Origin: a virus
DNA: 54,708 bases
Virus record (IMG/VR): IMGVR_UViG_3300049489_000161
Location: 1-54,708 of that record
Direction: 5' to 3' (one strand)
Part shown: in pieces, positions 17,187-25,342 of the stretch
Layout of the letters: every line of letters starts with the position of its first letter
Numbering within the stretch: the first letter of the stretch is position 1
Program-made: the position numbers and the translations under genes
The notes under the pieces: generated by a model
The model's input: only the letters and a program-made list of their open reading frames with translations
What the model was told of the DNA's origin: nothing
The model's database searches: none

Positions 17187-17939
17187 TTAGAAGTCCGAGT
17201 GGGGGTGGCGGTGTTGCGTGGTCTCCGGCACCAGCCCGCTCTCCACCGGCAGGGTGAACGAGTTCATGTACGGCATGTCGGTGTTGCGAGACTCCCGCTC
17301 GAGCACCTGGTACATGACGTCCTTGTAGTTGCCCTCCAGCGTGGGAACCCGCGGCTGCATCACCGGGTCGGTCTGCGCGTAGTAGAACGCTGCACGGGCG
17401 GTGATGACGTCCGGGTAGTCGAAGTCGATGAACTGGTTGCGGATCGACTCCGAGACATCCTCCCCGGTCTCCGGCAGCCGGAACATCCGAGGCTCCCGCA
17501 TCACCGGGATCTCGATGGTCAGCCCATCCTCGGCACGGGTCAGCGGCCGGGAGAACAGCAGCGACTGCCGGGTGATCGCGCACCACAGACCGGGCTCCCA
17601 CTCGTACTTGGGCAGAGACGCCCGTGGCAGGAACTGCGCCCACACGATCGAGCGTCCGTCCTCCACCAGACGCACCGCGTCGTCGTTGAGGATGCGGGGC
17701 CGCAGGTTCGTGGGGATCAGCACCTCGCGCATACCGACCACAGCCTTGCCGATGTCCAGCGTGGAGGCGTAGAACGCCCACTCGCTCTCCAGTGCGTTGG
17801 CTCGCAGCGCCCTGTTGAGTGCGCGGGTGACGGCGCGGTACCGGTCGAACTCCGCCTGGTAGGTCAGGTCCAGCCCGTCCAGCATGCCGAGCACTTCCGC
17901 GACACCATCGTCAAGGGTGAACCTCAGTTCAGTGTTCAT
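17187..17939 (-). CDS. Head-to-tail adaptor-like protein (gp11/gp4 type)
   Basis: A 250-aa protein with an opening helix pair (TYQAEFDRYRAVTRALNRALRANALE) and a beta-rich middle. A C-terminal helical stretch carries FDYPDVITARAAFYY. Podovirus adaptors that join portal and nozzle have this size and helix-rich start, and the gene directly precedes the nozzle-like gene as gene 11 precedes 12 in T7. The chosen ATG overlaps the previous stop (ATGA). An in-frame ATG five codons upstream is also possible. It is likely a structural ring protein of the tail. Confidence 0.65.
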   Translation of the reverse strand: MNTELRFTLDDGVAEVLGMLDGLDLTYQAEFDRYRAVTRALNRALRANALESEWAFYASTLDIGKAVVGMREVLIPTNLRPRILNDDAVRLVEDGRSIVWAQFLPRASLPKYEWEPGLWCAITRQSLLFSRPLTRAEDGLTIEIPVMREPRMFRLPETGEDVSESIRNQFIDFDYPDVITARAAFYYAQTDPVMQPRVPTLEGNYKDVMYQVLERESRNTDMPYMNSFTLPVESGLVPETTQHRHPHSDF

Positions 17940-18973
17940 GCGCCCGTGTCCCATCTGCGCAGTGACGCGCCGTCCGGCTTGACAGAGGCTCCGATAACTG
18001 GCGCCGCTGCGAGGTTGGTGTTGCCCTGCCGCGCCTCAAGCTGCGCGCCAGCCGAGTAGCCGGAGATCCAGTCGGGGAGCTGCTTCTGCTTGTACGACCT
18101 CGACAGCGTTCGGGCAGCCGCAGCGGAGTCCTGCTCGATCCCCTGCTTGGCTTCCTTCTTCTTGCCCTTCTTCGGCTCGACCTCGTACGACTCGGCGACC
18201 CGGTAGTGGGCCAGCATCTGGTTGTAGGTGTTGGAGCGAGACGTAAGCGTGTCGGCGCGGGACTTGTAGTATTCCTGCCACAGCCGGTCCTTCTCCGACT
18301 CGGCACCTCGGAACGCATTCGCCATCGCGGTCTCGGTGTCCAGGGACAGATCGGTGATGCCGGCGTTCGTGCTGGCCATCGAGTCGAAGTAGGCGCGGTT
18401 GGCTTCGCCGGCGTTCGCCTGCCAGTTCCGGGCCGCCATAAGCATCGCCCGCGTCGCATCCGTCTCACCGGCTCCCTGACTCAGCAGTTGTGACATGGCC
18501 TCCTGCCGTTCCCGCACCATGTTGGACACGCCGGTCTCCGCGACCCGGGCCGTGTCGACCTCGGCGTTCTGCCCAGCGGTGAGGAAGGCGTCGTAGCGCA
18601 TCGTGGCACCCTGCTTCGCCTCGTCGAGCTGACTGAGCAGGGCTTGCTCGACGTCACGAATGTTCTGTCGGCGGGCTTTCGACAGGCCTTTTGACGACAG
18701 GGCGATCCGGAACGCTTCGAGCTGGGCCTCGAGGTCTTTGGCCTTCTGCAGCTCGGACTTGCCAGCACGAGTGTCGCGCTCCTCCTGCGCGCGCAGCTGC
18801 TTGTCAACGGGAGACTCGTTCTTCCCGCCGCCACCGCTGCTGCCACTCGACGACTTCTTGCCGAGCGTCTTGCCCTTCGACGTCGTCGGACTGTCCGCCG
18901 ACACAGGGGCGGCGAGCACGGGAGGTTTCGCGGAAGGGCGCTTTCCCTTCGGACGACCAGGTGCGGTAGCCAT
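17936..18973 (-). CDS. Helical internal virion protein candidate
   Basis: A 345-aa protein. The first 60 residues are disordered and rich in K, S, G and P. The rest is almost entirely alpha-helical and rich in A, Q, E and R (QLRAQEERDTRAGKSELQKA, then ANGE-like repeats with many A and R). It has no membrane segment or enzyme motif. Its position next to adaptor and nozzle genes and its composition recall T7 gp14-like core or ejection proteins. The start shares one base with the upstream stop (TAATG) and has GGAG just before. The functional label is an inference from context. Confidence 0.6.
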   Translation of the reverse strand: MATAPGRPKGKRPSAKPPVLAAPVSADSPTTSKGKTLGKKSSSGSSGGGGKNESPVDKQLRAQEERDTRAGKSELQKAKDLEAQLEAFRIALSSKGLSKARRQNIRDVEQALLSQLDEAKQGATMRYDAFLTAGQNAEVDTARVAETGVSNMVRERQEAMSQLLSQGAGETDATRAMLMAARNWQANAGEANRAYFDSMASTNAGITDLSLDTETAMANAFRGAESEKDRLWQEYYKSRADTLTSRSNTYNQMLAHYRVAESYEVEPKKGKKKEAKQGIEQDSAAAARTLSRSYKQKQLPDWISGYSAGAQLEARQGNTNLAAAPVIGASVKPDGASLRRWDTGA

Positions 18974-20397
18974 TACTTCTCCCATCCAAGTGCTCTGCGG
19001 ATCTCCTGTGGATCACGCAAGGAAAAACCGATGTCCGTTGGTTGGCCGTACTCCAGTTGAAAACTGGTCTGCTTGTCTAGCCAGTCCCACACTTCCTGCC
19101 GTTCCTGAGGGCTGAAGTTGTCGACAGTGAACGACCTTTCCACTGCCGCCAAGACATCTTCGACCTTCTGCTCCGGGTCGTTGATGTTCAGCCACATGTC
19201 CTTGTACCACTGCTCAAGCTTCGCCTCGTTCGACTCAGGATCGATGCCCCGGTACGCAGGGTTGCTGTACCCCATTGGGATCTTGTCCGGGGTCCATTTC
19301 TCATCCTTCGAAGACAGCACGGACGGGATGTTCCATCCTGCAGTTTTCGCTGAGGACATCCGCTCTGTGATCTCGGTGTCGAGGGCGCGGACGGCGGCCG
19401 CATCCAGTGCAGCGAGGTTCGCCGTGGAACGGATCTCTTCATAGTTGTCCACCGTGGTCGTGGTGACGTCGCTGTCCCGAGGCCCCGGTGCCGACAGCGG
19501 AGTGACCGGGCCGATGCTGAACGGCAGTGTCTCGCGTTCCGTCGTCTTCTTGATCACCCCGACGACCGGATCAGAGGTGCCCACCTTGAAGTTCTTCATC
19601 TCCTCGGCAGTGATCAGTCGTTCCCCAGACAGGTACTCGTCCAGATCCTGGCCGACCGCCGTGAAGTTGATCTCCTCCAACAGCTTCAGCGTGTTGATCG
19701 CCCGGATCTCCGAGCCGCCGCCCTCACCAAAGATGGCGGTCACACGGTCGTCGTACTGCTGCTGGCGCTCAGGATCCCAGCCCTGCGTCGAACGTTTGCC
19801 GGCCAGCTTGATGTCCCGTTGCGAGGCCTTCCACAGTTGCGAGTTCCACGTCGCCGCCTGCTGCTGGTCGGGGGTCATCTTGTCCCACTGTTTCCAGGTC
19901 ACAGGGGCCAACTCGTTCTGCTCAGCCATCACCCGGATTGACGTGGCCGTGTCAGCGTCGGGCGGCTTGAATCCCGGCGTGTCGCGATACAGATCTTCAA
20001 GGTTCTTGATCTGCTGCGCGTCCAGGCCGTAGTCGAATGCCTGACCCTGCTGGATCTTCTTGTCCTGGTAGTTGAACGTGTCATCGGCTTTTGCATTGGC
20101 TGGCTTCTCTAGTCCAGGGGTCTGCCACCCCAAGTCCTGCAACACAGCCAGTTCTGCCTGACTGGGCATGTTCGTTAACGGAGCAGACACCGCGCCGGCA
20201 GCACCAACAGGCATCATCAGCTGTGTGACGAAGTCTCGTTCTGCAGTGTCCATCGAGACCGGGTTGGACGGCGGCAGCGTCTGTGAATAGGTGTTCTGCG
20301 CTTCACGCTTCTGCCGATCACCATCACGAGCTGCAGAACTCTTTGGCGCTGCGGTCGCCCCCAGCCCCAACCATTTCACGGAGGGAAGATCAGCCAT
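18973..20397 (-). CDS. Virion protein of unknown function, possible internal protein
   Basis: A 474-aa protein starting MADLPSVKWLGLG, with GAGGAGAGG just upstream of the ATG. The frame extends to 20562 but the extension is inside the fibre gene and is rejected. It is mixed alpha with many D, Q and W, and ends with QEVWDWLDKQTSFQLEY and a basic-acidic tail. No catalytic motif is seen. It lies between fibre and tail-tube genes in the virion operon. An internal or tail-associated role is plausible, but nothing in the sequence decides between them. Confidence 0.62.
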   Translation of the reverse strand: MADLPSVKWLGLGATAAPKSSAARDGDRQKREAQNTYSQTLPPSNPVSMDTAERDFVTQLMMPVGAAGAVSAPLTNMPSQAELAVLQDLGWQTPGLEKPANAKADDTFNYQDKKIQQGQAFDYGLDAQQIKNLEDLYRDTPGFKPPDADTATSIRVMAEQNELAPVTWKQWDKMTPDQQQAATWNSQLWKASQRDIKLAGKRSTQGWDPERQQQYDDRVTAIFGEGGGSEIRAINTLKLLEEINFTAVGQDLDEYLSGERLITAEEMKNFKVGTSDPVVGVIKKTTERETLPFSIGPVTPLSAPGPRDSDVTTTTVDNYEEIRSTANLAALDAAAVRALDTEITERMSSAKTAGWNIPSVLSSKDEKWTPDKIPMGYSNPAYRGIDPESNEAKLEQWYKDMWLNINDPEQKVEDVLAAVERSFTVDNFSPQERQEVWDWLDKQTSFQLEYGQPTDIGFSLRDPQEIRRALGWEK

Positions 20398-20407
20398 TGT
20401 CCTCTCC

Positions 20408-21211
20408 TCACAGCTTGATGATATAGACGAGGGCGTAGTAAGGCGGCATGTTGTCGTGGGCCTGTGTCGCGTCAGCTGGGGTGTTGTTCGTGACACCGTG
20501 GTTGTGCGGAGCATTCGCTGAATCAATGGGAAGTGTCCAGCCCCACGGAACGTCCCAGGCATTGTGAATCACGTGCGAGTGATCGCCAACACCACCGGTT
20601 GCGTCAAACACTCCAGAAGCACCGCCAGTGATACGCCGGAAGAATGCTCCGTCGCCTTTCCTGATAACAGTGTCATCACCGGACAACGTGTGGTTGTGCC
20701 CCCCAGCGCCGTTCTCGCCGTGAGTGTGCATCAGAGTCCGTTGCTGAACTGTGTGTCCATGAGCGGCATCAGCGTTCTGCGTGGTGTGCCCGTGAGAAGG
20801 CACTCCGGATTGCGCAGATGTCAGCTTCACCGACTCCACTCCGCCCTGCGAACCTCTCGCTTTTCCTACGACACCCGGAGGAGTGGTCGCACCGAGAATG
20901 AACCTGTTTCGCAGATCAGGAGTACCGTTCTGCCCGTTGCAGAACGCCCAACCGGGAGGAGCAGCGTCACCGTTGTACGCCACGATCACTCCCGCAGGCA
21001 CGCCACCGATCGCCGACGGATCAAGTGGAGACCAGGTGTCCGTGGCGCTGGTGCCCAGAATCTTGCCGGCCGGCACGCCAGTCGCGGGCTTGCGCAGCAG
21101 TCCACGGTCGAGTGCCTTCAACGCGGCCTTCACCCAGTTGGTGTGCTCGAAGTGCCCGGACTGGCCCTCAACCGGATCGGCCGGCTCAGGTGTGGGCAGT
21201 AGTGACGACAT
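20408..21211 (-). CDS. Tail collar-type fibre protein
   Basis: A 267-aa fibre protein. Residues about 70-110 carry the tail-collar signature: GVIVAYNGDAAPPGWAFCNG followed by TPDLRNRFILGA. The downstream region is rich in HxH pairs (SHGHTTQ, AHGHTVQ, GHNHTL), which in T4 gp12-like fibres bind metal in the trimer. It ends PPYYALVYIIKL, a common ending for this family. The first 35 residues (PADPVEGQSGHFEHTNWVKA) match the start of the neighbouring 171-aa protein, suggesting a shared attachment module. A role in host surface contact is expected. Confidence 0.82.
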   Translation of the reverse strand: MSSLLPTPEPADPVEGQSGHFEHTNWVKAALKALDRGLLRKPATGVPAGKILGTSATDTWSPLDPSAIGGVPAGVIVAYNGDAAPPGWAFCNGQNGTPDLRNRFILGATTPPGVVGKARGSQGGVESVKLTSAQSGVPSHGHTTQNADAAHGHTVQQRTLMHTHGENGAGGHNHTLSGDDTVIRKGDGAFFRRITGGASGVFDATGGVGDHSHVIHNAWDVPWGWTLPIDSANAPHNHGVTNNTPADATQAHDNMPPYYALVYIIKL

Positions 21212-21220
21212 CAGGCTCTC

Positions 21221-21736
21221 CTAGACGTACCAGATACGGATCTTCCGGGTGGCTCCTGGCCCCAGGTAGATCGAGTTGGTTGCAGGGTTCAGCATCAGTT
21301 GCGTGCTGCTCGGTGTGGACGACACATCCACCAGCGACCACACCACTGCTCCGGCTTTCAGCCCCGCCGGTGTTGCCCAGCCAGTGCCGTCAGCGGTCAT
21401 CGTCAGTTCCAAGTACAGCGGCACGCGGTTGTCCACGTACTGCTTGGTCGTGGCGTGCCCGTTGGCGGTGGGCGAGCCGACAGCCACCGGCCCAGAGATG
21501 TTCAGCCCCGTGCCCTCCACTCGAACGGTCACCTCGGTGCCGGCCAGCTCGAGTTTCAGCGGGCCGCTCATCGTGTCGCCCGATCGCTTCACAGATTCCC
21601 GGTCAAGGCGCTTCACGAACTCCTTGATCCACCGAGACCAGGCGAAGTGCCCTGGCTTGCCGGCCACAGGATCGACAGGCTCGACGCCTTGCGTCCCTCC
21701 TGGGTACGGAAACACTGGCGCACTGCTGCTACCCAT
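21221..21736 (-). CDS. Second fibre protein sharing the N-terminal anchor
   Basis: A 171-aa protein starting MGSSSAPVFPYPGG. Residues about 18-52 (PVDPVAGKPGHFAWSRWIKE and the next 12) align with the N-terminus of the 267-aa collar fibre. A GDTMSGPLKLE segment and HATTKQYVDNR follow. This combination is typical of phage fibres with repeated trimerising beta elements. The C-terminus (YLGPGATRKIRIWYV) is beta-rich. The ATG has GGAGAGGAG upstream and overlaps the previous gene by eight bases. It is likely part of the same adhesion complex as its neighbour. Confidence 0.75.
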   Translation of the reverse strand: MGSSSAPVFPYPGGTQGVEPVDPVAGKPGHFAWSRWIKEFVKRLDRESVKRSGDTMSGPLKLELAGTEVTVRVEGTGLNISGPVAVGSPTANGHATTKQYVDNRVPLYLELTMTADGTGWATPAGLKAGAVVWSLVDVSSTPSSTQLMLNPATNSIYLGPGATRKIRIWYV

Positions 21737-21932
21737 TGACGAGCTCCTCTCCTCCGGTGGGCGGCGCGGGCTGCACAGACCATTTGTCGCGCCAGCCGTC
21801 CTCCCAATAGACCGGGACTCCCTCGTCCCAGATGTCGATCCACGGGTCCGGCCAGACGCAGACCGTGCCGCAGTAGATGGCAAGGATCTCCTTGCCACCA
21901 CTTACGGCGCGGCCCACGTTGGTCAGGTCCAT
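21729..21932 (-). CDS. Small tryptophan-rich protein
   Basis: A 67-aa protein beginning MDLTNVGRAVSGGKEI. It has six tryptophans in about 25 residues (VWPDPWIDIWDEGVP, then EDGWRDKWSV). The ATG shares one base with the upstream stop (TGATG) and has GGAG six bases before it. An alternative GTG at 21968 would overlap the upstream gene. Similar short W-rich proteins preceding fibre genes are often tail accessory proteins, but I recognise no family. Confidence 0.62.
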   Translation of the reverse strand: MDLTNVGRAVSGGKEILAIYCGTVCVWPDPWIDIWDEGVPVYWEDGWRDKWSVQPAPPTGGEELVNG

Positions 21933-22144
21933 CAGCTGCTCCGGTACGCCACCGCAGCGTTGCACCACATCATCGACTCCTGCAGCGCGGTAAGCGCCTG
22001 TGCCCGTTCGCGGCTCTCAGGAATAGCCCCTTCGATCCACCGGGCCAGATCGAGATGCATCTCCCGCACCGCCTCATGATGGTCCTTCTTGTCCTGCGTA
22101 TCCGCAGGGTGGTACTCAAACCTTTGTGTAACTTCGCGGCTCAT
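21932..22144 (-). CDS. Acb2/Tad1-hairpin-like small protein (candidate anti-CBASS sponge)
   Basis: A 70-aa protein that is two helices plus a short lead. The C-terminal half reads PESRERAQALTALQESMMW followed by CNAAVA. This closely follows what I remember of the Acb2/Tad1 helical-hairpin domain (pattern P-x-S-R-E-x-x-x-A-L-x-x-L-E-x-x-M-W-x-N-A-x-x-A). Acb2 proteins are hexameric sponges that bind cyclic di- and trinucleotides and so block CBASS defence; Tad1 acts on Thoeris signals. Sponge activity here is inferred. The gene overlaps the endolysin gene by four bases and sits in the late operon. Homologues are usually annotated as hypothetical in actinophages. Confidence 0.68.
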   Translation of the reverse strand: MSREVTQRFEYHPADTQDKKDHHEAVREMHLDLARWIEGAIPESRERAQALTALQESMMWCNAAVAYRSS

Positions 22145-22785
22145 TCGGCCACCACTTTCACTTTAGGATTCGGCTCGAAGAAGTGCTTGGCCTGCTTGTT
22201 GTTTAGTACCCCGGTCTCCCGGTAGCCCTTCTTCTTCTGCCACTTCTTCACCGCCCGCTCGACAGCCGGGGTGTACTTATTGCCAGGGCGCTCCTCGCTC
22301 AGCGGGGCCTGCACCTTCAGGAAGCCACGGCGGATCAGCCTGTAGCGCAACTGCTTCACGCTGTCGCTGTCGTCCACACCGGGCTTGAGCCGGTTCACGT
22401 AAACCGTGATGGTGGTGTCAAAGTCGATGTCCTTGCCGCCAAGATCCTCGCTCCAGCCCTCGTACTGGTAGCCCCAGGCGCGCTGGAACCACTCGATCGA
22501 GACCGTCGCCATCTTGCCGCGGCCACCTGCATCGGTAGAACGCACCATCCCATCACCGACGTACAGAACGACATGGCCGTACTCCCCGCCCGAGTAGTAG
22601 ATCGGCGCACCGATCGGGATGTTCTTCTTCGAGGTGTGCTTCTTCTTGGCGTTGTGCCACTGGCTGATCGCCGACGGATACCAGTGGTTTGTCGGGTAGA
22701 TCTCCTGACACTCCCACAGGCACATGTTGACCTTGTTGGTCTGCTTGCGCTTGAAGGCCTTCGCCGCTTCACGACCGTTCTTCAT
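22141..22785 (-). CDS. Endolysin: CHAP/NlpC-like peptidase plus peptidoglycan-binding domain
   Basis: This 214-aa lysin would cut host peptidoglycan at the end of infection. The N-terminal part has the cysteine-histidine arrangement of CHAP/NlpC peptidases: C22 in MCLWECQ and H71 in EYGHVVLYVG. The PIGAPIYYSGG before the histidine is typical. A linker leads to a C-terminal peptidoglycan-binding helix bundle (about 140-205) with VKQLRYRLIRRGFL and TPAVERAVKKWQKKKG. No signal peptide is seen, so release should depend on the neighbouring membrane protein. The start overlaps the previous stop (ATGA), with AAGGGG upstream. Confidence 0.85.
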   Translation of the reverse strand: MKNGREAAKAFKRKQTNKVNMCLWECQEIYPTNHWYPSAISQWHNAKKKHTSKKNIPIGAPIYYSGGEYGHVVLYVGDGMVRSTDAGGRGKMATVSIEWFQRAWGYQYEGWSEDLGGKDIDFDTTITVYVNRLKPGVDDSDSVKQLRYRLIRRGFLKVQAPLSEERPGNKYTPAVERAVKKWQKKKGYRETGVLNNKQAKHFFEPNPKVKVVAE

Positions 22786-22961
22786 GCGTGCGCCCCTTCC
22801 ACGAAGCCAGGGTTCTGATCCTCCACGTCGTCATCAGGCGCCGGCACATCTGTGCTCGGCTCGACGTAGCCGTACTCCTCGGCCGTCTCGACCTCGGCAT
22901 CCTCCGCATTGAGGTCGGCATCGACCTGGTCCTCATCGCCAAACTCATTCATTACTGTCAT
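22782..22961 (-). CDS. Small acidic 59-aa protein in the lysis cassette
   Basis: A short gene between holin candidate and endolysin, with AAGGAG seven bases before the ATG. The product begins MTVMNEFGDEDQVDADLNAE, is extremely acidic (about a third D and E) and has no membrane segment. It overlaps the holin candidate by 17 bases and the endolysin start by four (ATGA), which supports real translation. The function is unknown. Small soluble proteins next to holins sometimes tune lysis timing, but the sequence does not show that here. Confidence 0.65.
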   Translation of the reverse strand: MTVMNEFGDEDQVDADLNAEDAEVETAEEYGYVEPSTDVPAPDDDVEDQNPGFVEGAHA

Positions 22962-23247
22962 CGTGCTTCTCCTTGTCGTCGTGCCTGCCGAAGTGGTTCG
23001 TCACCGCTCCGGCCAGTGCGCCCATGCCCACTGCGGCCAGTGTCCCAAACTCTTGGGCCGTGGTGTCGTCAGCCACACCCAGCCCGAACAGAGCGATGAG
23101 GGTGAGGATCGCAAGGGTGGTGACCATCAGGGTCGGAGCCGGGTATCGTGCGGCCCGCAGGATCGCCCAGGTCAACGCCCACGCCACACCCAGGATGATG
23201 ACAACGGCAGCCGCGACGGCTATCGGTGTCGGTTCAGCGGGGTTCAT
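22945..23247 (-). CDS. Small membrane protein, holin candidate
   Basis: A 100-aa protein with about three hydrophobic segments: VAAAVVIILGVAWALTWAIL near residues 10-30, a second around 38-58 (TLMVTTLAILTLIALFGLGV) and a third, glycine/alanine-rich one around 67-86. A charged hydrophilic tail (HDDKEKHDDSNE) ends the protein. Size, topology and position beside the endolysin fit a holin, which would permeabilise the membrane to release the lysin. No holin family signature is identified, so a different membrane role is possible. Confidence 0.68.
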   Translation of the reverse strand: MNPAEPTPIAVAAAVVIILGVAWALTWAILRAARYPAPTLMVTTLAILTLIALFGLGVADDTTAQEFGTLAAVGMGALAGAVTNHFGRHDDKEKHDDSNE

Positions 23248-23262
23248 CTCGAGCTCTCTCTG

Positions 23263-25332
23263 CTAGTAGGCAACGGCTGTGTACTGGACGGTGACTGCTT
23301 TGCTGACCTGCGGGCCTTTCGCGGGATCAGAGGCGTTGGCGAACCCCAACGTCACAGAGGACGCAGATGACGTGACGACCCGCACATGGGGGAGTCCGTT
23401 CAGCATGGAGACGTCGAGCGGGCCTGGCGTGGCGGTGACCGCCCACTTTCCTGTGGGAGACGTGGGCAGCGTCACCACCAGTTGGCCGTTGGCGTCCGTG
23501 GTCCCCGAGGCCACGCCACCGATGCACCGGGCCTCCATCTGCTGCTTCTGCACAGCGTCAGTGGCGCCGGTCGCCGCCGGGATCTGCACACCGTTCGGGC
23601 GCACCTCAAACACTGGGGCCCCGGCATCCGCGTTGGCAACAGAGGTATAGCAAGCCAGCAGTGTGTACGCCCCGACCGCGCCCTCACGCACGATCTGGGT
23701 ACTGCCCAGCTGCGTCATGCGGTATCCGCTGGAACCCCAGTTGCTACGCAGCGTCCCGTCCCACAGCACCTCGAACTTTGACGTCCCATCACCGAGAGCT
23801 ACCTTGAACAATGACACGGTGGGGAACTGGTCAAAGGACCGCAGTTCAGCAGGGATCTGGTTGGCGGCTTTGGCGCGGGTGTACAGCCGGTTCGTCTCGA
23901 CCAGGCCGGTAGCCCAGTTGATGTTGATTGGGCTGTCCACATACGCCCCAGCAGCGTCATACCGCTGCACAGACCAAGTGCCGCCAGCTGCGGTTGGGTT
24001 CACACCATTGGCCCAACGGGTGTAGGTGTTCCCCGCCCCGTCGTCGATCCGGTAGCGGATCTCCTTGTTCTGGGTGTCGATGCCCAGCAGATCCATGAAG
24101 GACGCTGCCCCGTCAACGACTGTGCCCGTAGTGTTGCCGACCCGGTAGACGCTGTTCAGCGGGTTGGGCGCAACGATCCACGAATTCGAGATCTTGCAGG
24201 ACACCGCGTCCTCAAGCCAGATCGAGTAGTACGGGCTGATCAGGCCAGCACCTGTACCGCTGTCATCGGCCTCACCCCACGTCACGTTCGACTGGATGTA
24301 GACGTTGGAGACGCCCTTGAGTTTGATGCCCGCCTTCTGCACGCCGGCACTCTGATCGCCGCCGCCGTCGCGGGCGAACTTGCAGTCCGAGACGGTGATG
24401 CCGTAGGTGTACATCCCGATCGCCGTGTTGCCCAGGATGACCAGACCCTCGCCGGAATTCGCGTCCGTGCTGCACTGCACCAGGTCGCAGTTCAGCGCCT
24501 TCTGCATCCGGATGCCCGGAGCGTCCGAATCACGGTTCACCGACGGGTCACCCGGCGTTGAGCCGGAACGCTCGAACCGACTGGAGTGGATCGACACCAT
24601 GCCGTTGCTGCGGGTCGTCGAGTCGAGGCACAGCCCGCCGTGCAGGTTGAAGTAGAACTGGCAGCCGATGATCCGTACGTCGGTCAGAGACAGGTCGTCG
24701 GTCACCCGCAGCCCATAACCGTTGCGGGCGACATGGCAGTCGCGCATGTCGAACACATGCAACCGGCCTGTCACGCCGTAGTTGGAGAAGCCGTGGATCG
24801 TGCAGTTCGCCAACTTCCACGACCGCTCCCACGAGTGGTTGCCGAGGTGGACGCCGTCCAGCGCCACGGGTGCTTCGTCACCTTGGCCGAGCAGACAGAG
24901 CTGCTCGATCAGCACGCCGTTGATCGTGGCCGCCCGCTCGATCAGCGACCGGCCGGTGAACGAGGGAGCCGCGATGATCGCGCACGTCGAGTCGGGGTCA
25001 TCATCGTGCCGGTACTTCGGGCTGTGCTCGCCACGCCAGATCTGACCGTGCAGCGGCCACAGAGTCCGCGACACCTTGTACTTGCCTCGGGGGAAGTAGA
25101 CCAGGCCGCCGACTCCGGCCGCCATGTACGCAGCCTCCACCGCATCCGTGTCATCAGCGATGCCGTCTCCGACCGCGCCATACCGCTGCGGGATGAACTC
25201 CAGCGAGTCACCCTTGTCACCCTTGGGGCCGCGATCACCCTTGTCACCCTTGTCGCCCTTGGGCCCGCGAGGACCAGGTGCGACCGGACGCCAGACCTTC
25301 GTCACAGGGTCGCGGTACATCAGGACAGCCAT
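23263..25332 (-). CDS. Collagen-stalked beta-helix tail spike
   Basis: A 689-aa spike. After a short head-binding start, G-x-y collagen-like repeats (PRGPKGDKGDKGDRGPKGD) form a stalk. Then YGAVGDGIADDTDAV marks the start of a pectate lyase-like right-handed beta-helix of the phage depolymerase type, extending through many asparagine- and glycine-rich turns. The C-terminal 200 residues (DGTSKFEVLWDGTLRSN, TDAVQKQQ) match the corresponding part of the next spike. It probably binds and perhaps degrades a surface glycan; specific catalytic residues are not identified. AAGGAG precedes the ATG, and the longer frame start at 25353 overlaps the upstream gene. Confidence 0.82.
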   Translation of the reverse strand: MAVLMYRDPVTKVWRPVAPGPRGPKGDKGDKGDRGPKGDKGDSLEFIPQRYGAVGDGIADDTDAVEAAYMAAGVGGLVYFPRGKYKVSRTLWPLHGQIWRGEHSPKYRHDDDPDSTCAIIAAPSFTGRSLIERAATINGVLIEQLCLLGQGDEAPVALDGVHLGNHSWERSWKLANCTIHGFSNYGVTGRLHVFDMRDCHVARNGYGLRVTDDLSLTDVRIIGCQFYFNLHGGLCLDSTTRSNGMVSIHSSRFERSGSTPGDPSVNRDSDAPGIRMQKALNCDLVQCSTDANSGEGLVILGNTAIGMYTYGITVSDCKFARDGGGDQSAGVQKAGIKLKGVSNVYIQSNVTWGEADDSGTGAGLISPYYSIWLEDAVSCKISNSWIVAPNPLNSVYRVGNTTGTVVDGAASFMDLLGIDTQNKEIRYRIDDGAGNTYTRWANGVNPTAAGGTWSVQRYDAAGAYVDSPININWATGLVETNRLYTRAKAANQIPAELRSFDQFPTVSLFKVALGDGTSKFEVLWDGTLRSNWGSSGYRMTQLGSTQIVREGAVGAYTLLACYTSVANADAGAPVFEVRPNGVQIPAATGATDAVQKQQMEARCIGGVASGTTDANGQLVVTLPTSPTGKWAVTATPGPLDVSMLNGLPHVRVVTSSASSVTLGFANASDPAKGPQVSKAVTVQYTAVAY

Positions 25333-25342
25333 GTCGTCTCCT

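Noticed and set aside
16267-17781. 504-aa minus-strand frame overlapping nozzle-like and adaptor-like genes
   Set aside because: Out of frame with both supported genes, low-complexity R/G/A composition and no ribosome binding site.
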